Virus record (IMG/VR): IMGVR_UViG_3300021964_000026
Coordinates: 38,932-102,931 of that record
Reading direction: 5' to 3' (one strand)
Length of the DNA: 64,000 bases
Source: a virus
Made by a program: the position numbers and the translations under genes. The notes under the pieces are model-generated. The model was not told the origin of the DNA, ran no database searches, and saw nothing but the letters and a program-made list of their open reading frames with translations. Shown piece after piece: positions 12,901 through 20,456 of this stretch (position 1 is the first letter of the stretch; each line of letters starts with the position of its first letter).

Positions 12901-15900
12901 CACCGATGGTGAAACCACCTTGTGCTATATCGCGGTCGTCAAAATGAATGAGCGTTTCTTCATCAATTGTGTTTGGCATAACCGAGTTGCGATGTGAAAA
13001 TGATTCACCCGCGCGTCGGTAGATGTAGCGAAGAATGTGAGACTTACCACGATGGTCAACCATTTTCAATCCGTAGAGTGGTTGAGTTCCAACTGATGCG
13101 TCGTTGACTTCTGTTGTCGGAACATACGAGTTGTATGTTTCAAAATAGGTGTCGCCTGTGGCGAGATAGTTGCCGTAAACCGAAGAAACAAAGCGTCCAG
13201 CACCCTTTCCGTCTTCACCAAAACCCCAATCGCCAGCATCGGGCGCAAAGCCGGGAACACCTGCGGCAACGATACCGCCGAAGTTTACTCTTGCGCGTGC
13301 ATAACTGCCGGTCTGTAATCCTTCACGGATGGTGAACTTTTGACCGCCGTTTTCAAACGATTCCATTGCACCTGTGTTTGAAGCGCGTCCTGTGGTTGTT
13401 CCTGTGTTGGGTGTTTCAAACCCTTCTGCGCTGTTGAAGTTGGTGGCGTATCCGAGGTGGAGGTTGGTGAAAAACTCGTCCGAGTCTTCATCCAATGCCA
13501 CATATTCGCGTAGAGTTGTGATGGGCGCAAACGGTTTGCCGTTTTTGTCAATCGGCATGGGTGCAGGGTGCATGTTTTCACCTGCAATTTCGGGTGGCGC
13601 GCAGTAGAAGTTGCGGAAACGACCACCATGCCCGATGAGGAATTGCGGTTTGTATTCTGCCTGTGCTTTGCTGTTGTCAAGCCACGCGCAAAAATTGCGG
13701 CTGGTTGCACCGGGAACGGTGCTGTGAACAACGATGCTGTATCCCTCATTGCCGTTTGCATCCTCAACAACGCGACCTAAATGAGCGCGTAGGTATCCCA
13801 TGTGAGAACCACGGTCAAATGATGTGAAGGCTGTGCGCGTGTTCCAAAACGGCGCGGGGTCATGCGTAGAGCCGGTCACGGCAAAGTCCGCGTGTTGGTG
13901 TGCGGATGTTGCGTCTGTTGGCTCTTGAGTGTCAATACCGCCTACGGAAATAGCGCGACGGTTGATGTCAAATCGTTCACCTTCACCTGCGTATTGGTCG
14001 GATGGTCGTCGTTGACTGCTACGACCGTTGAGCGCACCGCCTTGATTGATGAGACGAACAACTTCGCGAGCCGCCGCTTCAATGTCCGTGACACCTTCGC
14101 GCAACCCAATTTCACCCATGTCAATTGTGAGGCGGCGAACGAAGTCCATATCGGTCCAATGAGGTAGTTGGTTCAACCGAGCATCAACGATGGTGTTGTT
14201 TGTAGCACGCTTACCCTTCAAACAAAGGAAGGCCGAAATAACGCGTGTGCCTTCCGGTGTGTCAAAGAAAGTAGCCGAAAACTGATAGTGTCCACCGCTG
14301 TCGTCAATGATGGCCTCGGATGTGTCATGGTCAATTGTTTCGGCGTGGCGTAGAGCGGCTTTGTCAACATCAACAGTTGACTGCGCAACGCGTCCTTGAC
14401 CAAACTGCGTTGTTTCATCACCAAATGCTACGGTGTGTTCAGTTTGCCGCTTTGGTTTATTGTGTTTGGTTGCCGCAACATTGGATGTTGACATGAAGGA
14501 TTCATCCATGAGCCACCACGATTTGTGTGCGTAGGCTCCTTCAACAAATTGCGACTTACCTTCGTCTTTAATGAGGTTGTAAACAACGGTGTTGATGGTT
14601 TCCGCATGCGTGCTTGATGTCGTGGCTTTGTTTTTGTCTTGCGTCTTGAATCCAGCCGCTACATCAAGACCTTCAATCGTTGGTGTTGTTGCACTCGTTT
14701 GAACTTGCATGTGCAAGTCGTGGAACGCGATGAACTCACGGTCATGCTCTACATCGTAAAGCAACACTCGCGCGTGTGTTTCTGTGCTAAGGTAGGGGTC
14801 AAGGAACGCAACAACGGGTGCAGATGTGCTGTGTCCAAGTTCAGTCCAATTGAGTTCAATGGTTTTGTTCACATGTTGAACAAAGTTGCGAGCAGTTTCA
14901 AGACAAGTATCGCCAATAAGGAAGTTTTCAACAGGGAGAGTGTCGCGTGCTTCAACTCCAAGCGCACCCTTTCCACCATTGAAGCCCGACCATACTTCAT
15001 ATTCGTTGTAAACACCGCGCGATTTACAAAACATTCCCTCAATTGCGTGAGGATTGGTGTAGTGCATGTTCATCCAAACCGTATCACCGTAGCGCAATCC
15101 GCCGGGGCAGTAGGGGTTGTTCCATGTTGCGTTCGCGATACCGTCGGGTTGCTTGAGAGGTAGTTGAGTTGCGCTTGTTGCATAAATGCCAATGACGGTG
15201 AGTGTGTCCCCTGCCGCAAGACTTGGTGCGGTGCTGTCAAGAACCGGGTGAGCCACGACCTGCATTTCTCTTACCGTGGTTGTTGAGTTGTAAGTAATTT
15301 GATACTTACGACCTGTGGCTTCGTTAATAGCGGCAAACGCGTAGTTGGTTGGCAGATGTCCTTTGGGTAAATCACCTTCAAAAATAAAGGTCTGTGATGG
15401 TGAAAGCGGGTTAAGAAGAATAAGTTTGAGACGCGCACCTTTTGATTGAATGCGAGACAGATGAGGATTGGCTGTTGGTCCAGCCTTAAACTCAACCGCG
15501 CTGACATATTGGCGTAGGCCGTAGTCAAGGTTGCCTCCCTGTGTCATCACGCTTCCTCGGTCGTAGTAGAACGGTCGTCGGTATTCTTGAGCAGAAGAGT
15601 TGTAGTTGTCGTCGCCTGTAAGCGGGTATCCGTCTCCGTTTGGCAAAACACCAATGGTGATTTGAGAACCAACATCAAGCAAAGTGAAGAAGTCGGGACT
15701 TGAATGGCTTGCGAGTCCACTCAAAGAAAAATAACTGCCGCCCGCGTATTCGTAGTAAGCCCACTCACCGTTTCCAAGCACAACTTTACGCGCGCGTCGT
15801 GTGCTAACACCTTTGACCGTCCCAGCCGCGTTGAAGTTTGAATTGGGAATGCGCCCACTTCCTTCTGCGATGTAGACTCTCCTGTTGCTTCCTTGTCGGT

Positions 15901-18900
15901 CGTATCGCAACACCGTGGCGCGGATAGGCAGATTGTTGCTAAAACGATACTGATACTGTCCAAAGGCTTCGTAGTCGTTAGCGGCGTAGTTGGGCGCACG
16001 ACGACCCACAGGTGATGGGTTCCAAGCCTGTGCTGTCATTGTTGCATCCAAATGCAACTTCATGCTGTTGTCGGGGCCGGGGAACACACCTGCGTCTCGG
16101 TCTTCAAAGAATTGTTGAGGGAAAAGGGGGATTTCAACAAGCGCGCGAGTGCTGGCGTATTGTGTTCCCAACTGATAGTCGTGTTGAACAGAACCAATGG
16201 ACTGAAACAGCCGGTCGTTGACGGTTGTTCCATCCGCGCATATTGAAGAAGTTGCAAACAACGGGTCAAGCAAAACCAATTGACCTTCCTCAATTCTGCT
16301 TTTTGTGACCCAATCGGCAAACGATGCCGCTTCTTGTCCGTTAGCGAGTTTAAATGTCCCTGTTCCATGAACGAGTGTTCCGCTTGTAAAAGTGAAAGCG
16401 GTTCCGGTTTTGCTTGTGTATTCAGCACTTGCACCGTTCTGCAAATAAATACGACCGGTAGCAGGGAAGCAATAAGTCCCCCATGTTGCCAGCGATGTTC
16501 CCGCATTGTTCAATGCTTGAACCGACACGGTTCTCGCGGTGCTGTCCACTTCATTGATTTGCGCGGCACAATCATGACGCGTATTCCATCCGATGCGCGA
16601 TAATGTCGCGGGGTCCCATGTTGGTTTTGTGTTGACAGCACCTTGACCAGCACCACCGAGCGTGACCGAGACGACAGGCGCGCCCGGTTGAATCTCTTTG
16701 ACGATGTGCGAATCGGGACTTCCATCACCGCTATACGCCACAGTTTGGTCGGCGACATCGGACATCATACCCTGCCCCTCCATGATGAGGTAGCGTCCAG
16801 CACCGCTATCGTTGACTTGCATTGATGTGATACGCGCGGTAGATTGAATGTATTCAATGGTAAAGTAGGTGTTATCCGTAAAGTCCACAGTCGCGGGTGT
16901 TGCTCGCGATAACTGCATGGTGCGCTCGCGCTTTGTTGGTTGAACGATAAAGAGGTAGGAGTCGCCCTCTTTGTCGTTGTCAATGATGTCAAACATTTCA
17001 AACGCGCCGCCTTTTTGTGATGCGAACTGTTTGCTTTCTTGATAGTGAGTGGGTGATTCACCTACGGGTGGGTCGCTTGCGCCTCGTTGCATCGGTTGAA
17101 GGTGCAATTTGTGATAGGCTGACGGGTGGACTGTTGTTCCCACACCTTGTGGTGGCTTTCTTGGTTCATCATCGGATGTGCGCGGTGTGTAGTTGCTTGG
17201 GAGGTGCGACTCATCCAATTCATCGTTGTAAGCAATACCGCCTGTGTTGTCTCCGATAAGGTGGTGCGGCTTCATAACAACCTGTGCGTTGCCTACATCG
17301 CTTGAAGAAGCAACAATCACACCACCGGGTGCGTGGATGGTCGCGTTAGCACCAACAGCGTCAGCAATGTGTTCGGCTACGCGTTTTCCGTCAATCAAAG
17401 AACCTCCATCGGGGACAGTCTTGGTGATGAGAAGGGCTGGGTTGCTCAATCCCATTTTGCCGCCGGTGAGGTCAACAGCGTTGTAGTGGATTTCAACATA
17501 ACCAGCGGTGATACCCGACACTTCAAGAAGCGCGACACGAGATTCGGTTTCGGGTGTGAGGTGTGTTTTGTAGGCCGCATCGCTGGTTGAATCAACACCA
17601 ATGCCGCCACCCTTCAACAAAAACGGTTGAATGTCATCAACTGAAATCGCAATGACACCCGACCGCTTTCCATCAAGCGATGACAAACCGTTATCCACCA
17701 CACCGTTTGTTGTTGCTGATGTTCTAACATCCATGATTCGCGCGTTAAACGCTGTGTGTGTCAACGACACTTTGCTGTTAATCGGCATCACCTCTTTCAG
17801 TCCGAGGTATGAGCCAGCGAAGGTCACAAGAACATCATCGGCTATACCGTCAATGGTTCGCGTGATTTCCTGTTCATGGATGGGTGGAAGCATCCGCAAA
17901 AATGGGTGTCCTTCCCTGTGAGTCAATGTGTGTCGTCCTGTGTGGCCTGTCTTGAAGCGTTCAGCGATGGTCCACGATGTCGGCGCAAAACTGTTGGTGT
18001 TGACGGCAAGAGCGCGCGAATACATGAAGCCGTGAAACTCATTCGGGCTTTCATCAATCACCATCGCACCCGTTCGGTCAATTGCTTGACTCCCTGTGCC
18101 GAGCCGTTGAAACGGCTTTCCACTCTCGCTGTCAATCAACAAATCGGAGCGGATGAGAACCATTGCTGAATCGTTAGCGCGATGATAAGTTGCATCGTAT
18201 GCTGTGCGTGAATGAAGCACACCGCGCGAACCTGTGTCGGCTGAAACACCAAAGTCAAGGTGGATGCTGTCAACGGTGATGGTTCCGTTGGTGTTGATTT
18301 GCTTGAGACGAACGCGTTCGGGTGGGCTGTTGTTTTGCACACCTGTGAGAACATCTGTTGCTGTTGGATTGATGAGCAGGTTGAATGGCGTGTGAGCCAC
18401 GCTAATAACCTGCGCTCCCCCGCTATGCGCGGCGTTAGCAACGCGGTAGTTGCCGAGGCTTTCCAGCGTGTAGTTGCTCGCGAGCGTGTCGGACTTACCG
18501 CTTACCGTTTCGTAAAGCGTTTGACAAGCGGTGGCCCCAATGGTGATGGTGGTGTCGCCAGCAGACACATTTGAAGTCGCGTAAAACACAGTTTCGTCAA
18601 CGCTCACCGGCTCTTCAAAACGCCAAAGGCCCAGCGTGCTTGTAGAAAGCATGCATGGTTTAGCGCGCGATTCAATTGTTGAAACATCAGCCTTCCAATG
18701 AACGGATTCAATGTAGCCGCGATACTGACCACCTTCACCACCAATGAACAGGTCTTGGTCGTTGACATTGCATGTGTAGGATTTGTTGAGTTTGTGCGAC
18801 GCCATCAGTTCGCCGTTGACATACAGTTTAACCTGCTGTCCGTTGAACTCACCGGAGATGTGATACAATTCTCGCTGTCCAGCGTTGTAGCCCACATCAT

Positions 18901-19291
18901 TGCTGATGAAGGAACCCGCCGCCGTTGGATAATTGTTCGCGCTTGCGGCGATAGCGGAGGTTTTGTTGGTGAGTTGCACTTTAAACGAAGCGACACCGGG
19001 TGCATCAACGGTCCCCATTCTCAACTCAAACAGCCCTGCTTTGCTGGCAATAACACCACCGCAGTCGGGCGAAACCCAAGCCTCAACCGTGAACTGCTTG
19101 AGTGTTTGATTGTTGGCGTTGGCGAAACGATGGTTGTCGCCGTCTTGAAGAACAGGAGCAGATGAGCGCGCAACGCTACCGTTGAGTTCGCGCTTATGGC
19201 CTGTTTTGACAAAGTTGCCCTGTGGACAAACAACGCTGTCGCTTACGCCGTTGAAAAACAACGCGTGGCTTGACAGACCAATAACCGCCAC
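3962..19291 (-). CDS. Giant tail protein (5109 residues) with N-terminal LamG-like domain
   Basis: One uninterrupted frame of 5109 residues, roughly 560 kDa and 24% of the window. Residues about 70-240 look like a LamG/concanavalin-type jelly roll: TLKQFTVEAWVSP, then a strand pattern ending VKLYVNGELMASHKL, DLFIGGEGGQYRGYIESVHW and LGLWRFEEP. The rest is Asn, Thr, Gly and Asp rich, with many aromatic strands and no transmembrane segment that I can see. I find no catalytic motif. It lies between the distal tail protein and the hub, the place of central tail fibres or tail-tip J-type proteins, so it is probably a giant tail-tip adhesin. The start is GTG at 19291, right after the previous stop. 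Frame integrity over 15.3 kb argues strongly for function. Confidence 0.8.
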   Translation of the reverse strand: MAVIGLSSHALFFNGVSDSVVCPQGNFVKTGHKRELNGSVARSSAPVLQDGDNHRFANANNQTLKQFTVEAWVSPDCGGVIASKAGLFELRMGTVDAPGVASFKVQLTNKTSAIAASANNYPTAAGSFISNDVGYNAGQRELYHISGEFNGQQVKLYVNGELMASHKLNKSYTCNVNDQDLFIGGEGGQYRGYIESVHWKADVSTIESRAKPCMLSTSTLGLWRFEEPVSVDETVFYATSNVSAGDTTITIGATACQTLYETVSGKSDTLASNYTLESLGNYRVANAAHSGGAQVISVAHTPFNLLINPTATDVLTGVQNNSPPERVRLKQINTNGTITVDSIHLDFGVSADTGSRGVLHSRTAYDATYHRANDSAMVLIRSDLLIDSESGKPFQRLGTGSQAIDRTGAMVIDESPNEFHGFMYSRALAVNTNSFAPTSWTIAERFKTGHTGRHTLTHREGHPFLRMLPPIHEQEITRTIDGIADDVLVTFAGSYLGLKEVMPINSKVSLTHTAFNARIMDVRTSATTNGVVDNGLSSLDGKRSGVIAISVDDIQPFLLKGGGIGVDSTSDAAYKTHLTPETESRVALLEVSGITAGYVEIHYNAVDLTGGKMGLSNPALLITKTVPDGGSLIDGKRVAEHIADAVGANATIHAPGGVIVASSSDVGNAQVVMKPHHLIGDNTGGIAYNDELDESHLPSNYTPRTSDDEPRKPPQGVGTTVHPSAYHKLHLQPMQRGASDPPVGESPTHYQESKQFASQKGGAFEMFDIIDNDKEGDSYLFIVQPTKRERTMQLSRATPATVDFTDNTYFTIEYIQSTARITSMQVNDSGAGRYLIMEGQGMMSDVADQTVAYSGDGSPDSHIVKEIQPGAPVVSVTLGGAGQGAVNTKPTWDPATLSRIGWNTRHDCAAQINEVDSTARTVSVQALNNAGTSLATWGTYCFPATGRIYLQNGASAEYTSKTGTAFTFTSGTLVHGTGTFKLANGQEAASFADWVTKSRIEEGQLVLLDPLFATSSICADGTTVNDRLFQSIGSVQHDYQLGTQYASTRALVEIPLFPQQFFEDRDAGVFPGPDNSMKLHLDATMTAQAWNPSPVGRRAPNYAANDYEAFGQYQYRFSNNLPIRATVLRYDRQGSNRRVYIAEGSGRIPNSNFNAAGTVKGVSTRRARKVVLGNGEWAYYEYAGGSYFSLSGLASHSSPDFFTLLDVGSQITIGVLPNGDGYPLTGDDNYNSSAQEYRRPFYYDRGSVMTQGGNLDYGLRQYVSAVEFKAGPTANPHLSRIQSKGARLKLILLNPLSPSQTFIFEGDLPKGHLPTNYAFAAINEATGRKYQITYNSTTTVREMQVVAHPVLDSTAPSLAAGDTLTVIGIYATSATQLPLKQPDGIANATWNNPYCPGGLRYGDTVWMNMHYTNPHAIEGMFCKSRGVYNEYEVWSGFNGGKGALGVEARDTLPVENFLIGDTCLETARNFVQHVNKTIELNWTELGHSTSAPVVAFLDPYLSTETHARVLLYDVEHDREFIAFHDLHMQVQTSATTPTIEGLDVAAGFKTQDKNKATTSSTHAETINTVVYNLIKDEGKSQFVEGAYAHKSWWLMDESFMSTSNVAATKHNKPKRQTEHTVAFGDETTQFGQGRVAQSTVDVDKAALRHAETIDHDTSEAIIDDSGGHYQFSATFFDTPEGTRVISAFLCLKGKRATNNTIVDARLNQLPHWTDMDFVRRLTIDMGEIGLREGVTDIEAAAREVVRLINQGGALNGRSSQRRPSDQYAGEGERFDINRRAISVGGIDTQEPTDATSAHQHADFAVTGSTHDPAPFWNTRTAFTSFDRGSHMGYLRAHLGRVVEDANGNEGYSIVVHSTVPGATSRNFCAWLDNSKAQAEYKPQFLIGHGGRFRNFYCAPPEIAGENMHPAPMPIDKNGKPFAPITTLREYVALDEDSDEFFTNLHLGYATNFNSAEGFETPNTGTTTGRASNTGAMESFENGGQKFTIREGLQTGSYARARVNFGGIVAAGVPGFAPDAGDWGFGEDGKGAGRFVSSVYGNYLATGDTYFETYNSYVPTTEVNDASVGTQPLYGLKMVDHRGKSHILRYIYRRAGESFSHRNSVMPNTIDEETLIHFDDRDIAQGGFTIGANMWGKGGDGTPFFYTGTTDYNWRGNKWRGVYTPNAGYAVTMDTAMANNQLAIHDASGYGYHNGGIWHHLPDVDDVLGWMGFPDSGLVWLAIPSSRSQYDKVGVVFSYTSRTHNGRGGPHIFGGVEGVEADSMVATWFNSQDKCGPTSVSNTRAPVIISPHLNQTTIVTDELIAAATAFAFTADPNEDDQYFDCSHLRAPDGRTYGEVMGEAAQTAIKITKFNSDKEIIPLNKLFSASLSRDWGLQASSQEHDTISASFSSGGQFGGLGNDVGEGMEEVGYIPYTLLNIATRYKGSNANTATPILIDQTNNAVPTDDWQKHLRGDKYTRYEGDHITPSLEAATYELDPQSGSLAYPSGTAYDTYQIEMRDPHHFAVLGRQYAWQLQHISGGSNLNQDSSTEFGGSTTIDGSWSPFKRMDIDEDTYIHCAALSSIDAPTDVARHLLAWHHDDSKGDFKDSLDTNLILQRFKFVNDIQGLRLRANRKGNPLLYFRGAQDSIDHHVPLYFGGGFSGVVMDINDGSRVDYSTHNKHPYSSGPTGSAGLQDIGEKMGAYALLDTTALFAMFPATVLTNQHRGEATPPFANQDAILNTDIDGNNNTHTIPDTTYTNVNIAQPTPVVLRFAHPYARYTDSTNSVAYMVFGPGQAVPKHWSGESASITTSVEPSAKWTAAFKKYCSLDGAMATTFNQGNESGYFFPNELSNGTLNGAANQFLPPTNAYGANNVFPYETFRHWEPSYGSPNSAFNQTVSTEARYVSSHFFGANSVVQSAANEYGHPFSHYTAVARFPTSHSNFREDKLIFHLDGGYTVGGSWFDNSVRKNPPHPVTATLVNSANASVQYIDRLGLNATMFRVGSQVLTDYDHDLDADVPDDVFLIDATRCQNSEELGAVVAAAINTWPGRSNLKALGGSFLPSFQDAQRQDRYGWIDVGDLGTYTDAGSGGHVSVGTALPMTLPENGWIRVSNGVNSYYGYYSNYDVAQGTFILGANFRNGQNRLEQPSLSGTGDVTSVTGEGHKVFVWSKAGNLRWDNGFQNAVDGSRATGATSSGQMSNSPFDHYASTQVHFNGVVDAIDRTRAVGAVGWHGERYSYLNSLNISNKVAAGLGAWHPMLGFTPYGAATACHNPQSMEWVLRIAEGGELENGDYIWEPKTSTHNAVGMHQRHFVVISYEGDLPIIAKAARNGQQTCGDMLQLKWGGTQGGTITAYHNDRFNNDRYNAESNAGPHVEAMHDTTMTEPTDANPLWTTSAATASQLAQAETCLYPTGDLFFDKTENPNNAHYPNDNLFDSETAKTENTGYDTYSTHRDGIYAHYKGRLAARNFFAEHVVWKRMGGGNLTLPAQNARGLGSMPWQVHKVGSEYIRFGETIYGNVRFSFETTNAAMYPIIQAQELAHPALAEQYPYEVRNALNIPNEEIQFTEIIVVDDTGQQHRLTGGSPLGVVVRDYEMVHDRENEGLAPALAGSGVSPNMRIQLPNHDDIPGNILVRAGFDRLQAYQHETLGGGGLQHPSQPVSGVSQAFESDSDRPRTEPFWEQDGYEHINQNPNNFPDSNNALQSTNILETAYEPHDRALYFHITKMGYTYTEREPLRIVSNAMTLNRLTFKDKGNDYITVNESITADIWKQDPTPDGRYFLSVNGTIASFTNNTTVVIEGVTYHRFTGVVFAPDFTAKEDDAIKPSYYIPAGSTRQFAARRLRDHAEVSGNSPDKAHTDWTSLAAGTSPATLVRAANKLTPMPLPRMGHHYVMPTMAMLPGHLAHPLYQQIYQANRACFGATDYDTTKTIANPLVWFSGTTASNPPSDIHGDGFTLLTETKLRFDGYGVADDSASCNAAGGHRIQLESGTNYNTAFHFPDPAEVGAYQIVIQPNLFSKQFMGNNENTTFASTDAPEDPGGTNTTVRTLTDQLFATVVAMQDRDLILSEATMADVRGCEIYLNEVILDIDPSTREQFTNIPTLGLSNPFGVNATSSGAFTRRSLPYHPNMFHRSTPGHTVTVPWWSAALASSTIFSATAPWKGSQHYHPDDYYLFCRSTLGAVGTQTTMLGYPSHYLDVYTDYLTSLTPTATVEHGDQSNSKLYVRNNNLFPVAGADYYAQHLVIIDDSGVEQTASYEDRGYISGLSASGPVVFNSVTAITSGFWSAAVQGATVRIKSKFNNLGAGEVYNKSQASVATRNLPQLLSGTRDTNSLHLPDAYLCLWHYNLGRPMTWFSDSRTNKGDAAVDKKAYNHAPEHYEMIHYHEFTYAMSDGPFKFRMKSPSNVDGSIADTYSVAALTNQAGIDGKSRKYNLGAFWPGGHRFGAQMSSLSLYGTAAPGWRDKWDDNNIKQVSDAKGLTVANADVETTTDTIQTKATHKQAGWGYRISVRQPYNRPRWSIKANQGLRDPHIYYHFQAEGPFISSQNATTRTNVQNGSANSSTTETTKQNYVGIIERQTNASALIGSDLKFQQVRYSDGRRMTKGFGCAVRNIRNPTTALRKFHADSPTGHRAGTDADDQRVNLALAQAHYMIDWWGNTTGEEVRRFPVRGFGIRPSWDPEDAYRATDRTKVAETMFTDSNLRSAETHIHFFDPATAKRVGDRGDGRGVRYPTYFNEDILQDVSEDMRPFGLVLSHHTSEPPFMSGFLRPSNVQLESHEVARGISAKLELAGDDGLLKREANVGTNVEKSNFTFMQEPIAKSKPRIGIDGMSVVENDGQMSPRYVVASTEANSVHTDRQVGQRFILAGGVSTANRAVDNLNLHTLNLSSAKQVLKFGTTHGIPPLGGTYIMEVSSDGEAISDLNWGASSGVTTNPYQTSNHDSTSYRTNTKDTTIKFLVRPVRVLDNQHIELFRDDTTHVLSATAAGRYGVFVYDTPNARAADAASSYMRNSNPAPSNPPYAPVYLFDLTTSTSDPTSNGPQIPGSEASDFTTLATQPVARMIVTNNTLQHFRGDAARRQSVNEGQDTFVRLDYTVQPRYTQSLYAGDKLNTSNHSSEGDRTDNGVGA

Positions 19292-19292
19292 T

Positions 19293-20456
19293 TCACGACC
19301 CCACTATGAAATCAATTGGCATGAAGGTCAATGAGCCTTCGTAAACATTCTCGCCAGCCATGTAGTTGAACGACATCGCGACAACTGTTCCGGAGATGCC
19401 TGTGAACTTACTTGTCGGGTTGAACTCAACACCGACGGGTTGATTGTTTGCCAACGCGTCTTGTTCGTCAGCATCCGCGCGCCCTGTGACCATGATGAGA
19501 TTGCGTTCGGTGTAGTCATCGGAGGCGGCTGTGCTGGTGATGAGTGAGTTGTAAGGGATTTGGATACCCACGATGTAGTCAGCCGTTTGTTTGTTTAAGA
19601 GACTCGCGTCTGCTTCAAAAATAGGGTCGTCGTCGGGTGTGTTGGCGATGGCTCCCGATGCACCAAGAAGGCTGGCGTTGCCGACATACGCGATGAGGTC
19701 TTGCAACTTATCACCCGCGCTACGGCACGACTTTGCTTGACCGCCAGCGCACACCTCAAACAACGGTGCTTTTGTAGCCAACCCCTTGCTGAAAAACGGT
19801 GTTTCGTTGTTGCCGCCAGCCCCTTTGTCCACTTGAGTGAAAGTGAGTTTTGCGTTGTTGGTCAATTCGCCGTTGCTGGTGGTGATAGTGAACGCGCTAC
19901 TGAAAGTTGTGCCTGTGGTGCTGACTTGTCGCGGGCTAAAGTCGGCGGCTTCACATGCGGTCTTGACAGCCGCCGCCAAGCCATCGTCGGTGGTGATGCC
20001 TTGAATGCCAACGGTCACGGTGGGTGGAACATTGATGTCGCTATGGGACGCTGTGCTACTGTCAAATTGGATTTTGATTGGGTCGCGCGTTGTGTTCTCA
20101 CCGGTGTAGGTTGATTCAATTGAAAAGGATTGACCGTTGAGGTCGCTCAATGAAACCGATGGACTGCTCCCACTCAAGTAGGATTGACGCGTTCCTCCGT
20201 CGCTGTTTGCTAACGCGCTAAAATCAATTGACGCTTTTGCCGCAACCGACTCAAACTCACTCGCCGCGCAATCGTCGTCAGCGAGAATGACATTGATTTT
20301 GAAGTCAGCCGTGACCATGTTGAGGTCAATACCGTAGCGTTCGCCAAGCACAGGCATTGGCATAACAGGAACGCTACGCGTGATGTTCATGCTGTAATCG
20401 GTCGCATCAACGGTCATGATGGTCCCGTCGTTGCGAATCAACCGTATTTTCGTCAA
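19293..20456 (-). CDS. Probable distal tail / tail-tip protein
   Basis: This 387-residue, beta-rich protein directly follows the tape measure gene, the usual place of distal tail proteins in siphoviruses. It opens with TKIRLIRNDGTIMTVDATDY and contains a Thr/Asn/Ser-rich middle and a C-terminal strand set (GVEFNPTSKFTGISGTVVAM). The start is TTG at 20456: it overlaps the tape measure stop as TTGA and has a perfect AGGAGGT ribosome site seven bases upstream. Cys occurs only in isolated positions. The assignment is mainly by order; a tail-tube-like accessory ring is an alternative. Confidence 0.5.
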   Translation of the reverse strand: MTKIRLIRNDGTIMTVDATDYSMNITRSVPVMPMPVLGERYGIDLNMVTADFKINVILADDDCAASEFESVAAKASIDFSALANSDGGTRQSYLSGSSPSVSLSDLNGQSFSIESTYTGENTTRDPIKIQFDSSTASHSDINVPPTVTVGIQGITTDDGLAAAVKTACEAADFSPRQVSTTGTTFSSAFTITTSNGELTNNAKLTFTQVDKGAGGNNETPFFSKGLATKAPLFEVCAGGQAKSCRSAGDKLQDLIAYVGNASLLGASGAIANTPDDDPIFEADASLLNKQTADYIVGIQIPYNSLITSTAASDDYTERNLIMVTGRADADEQDALANNQPVGVEFNPTSKFTGISGTVVAMSFNYMAGENVYEGSLTFMPIDFIVGS

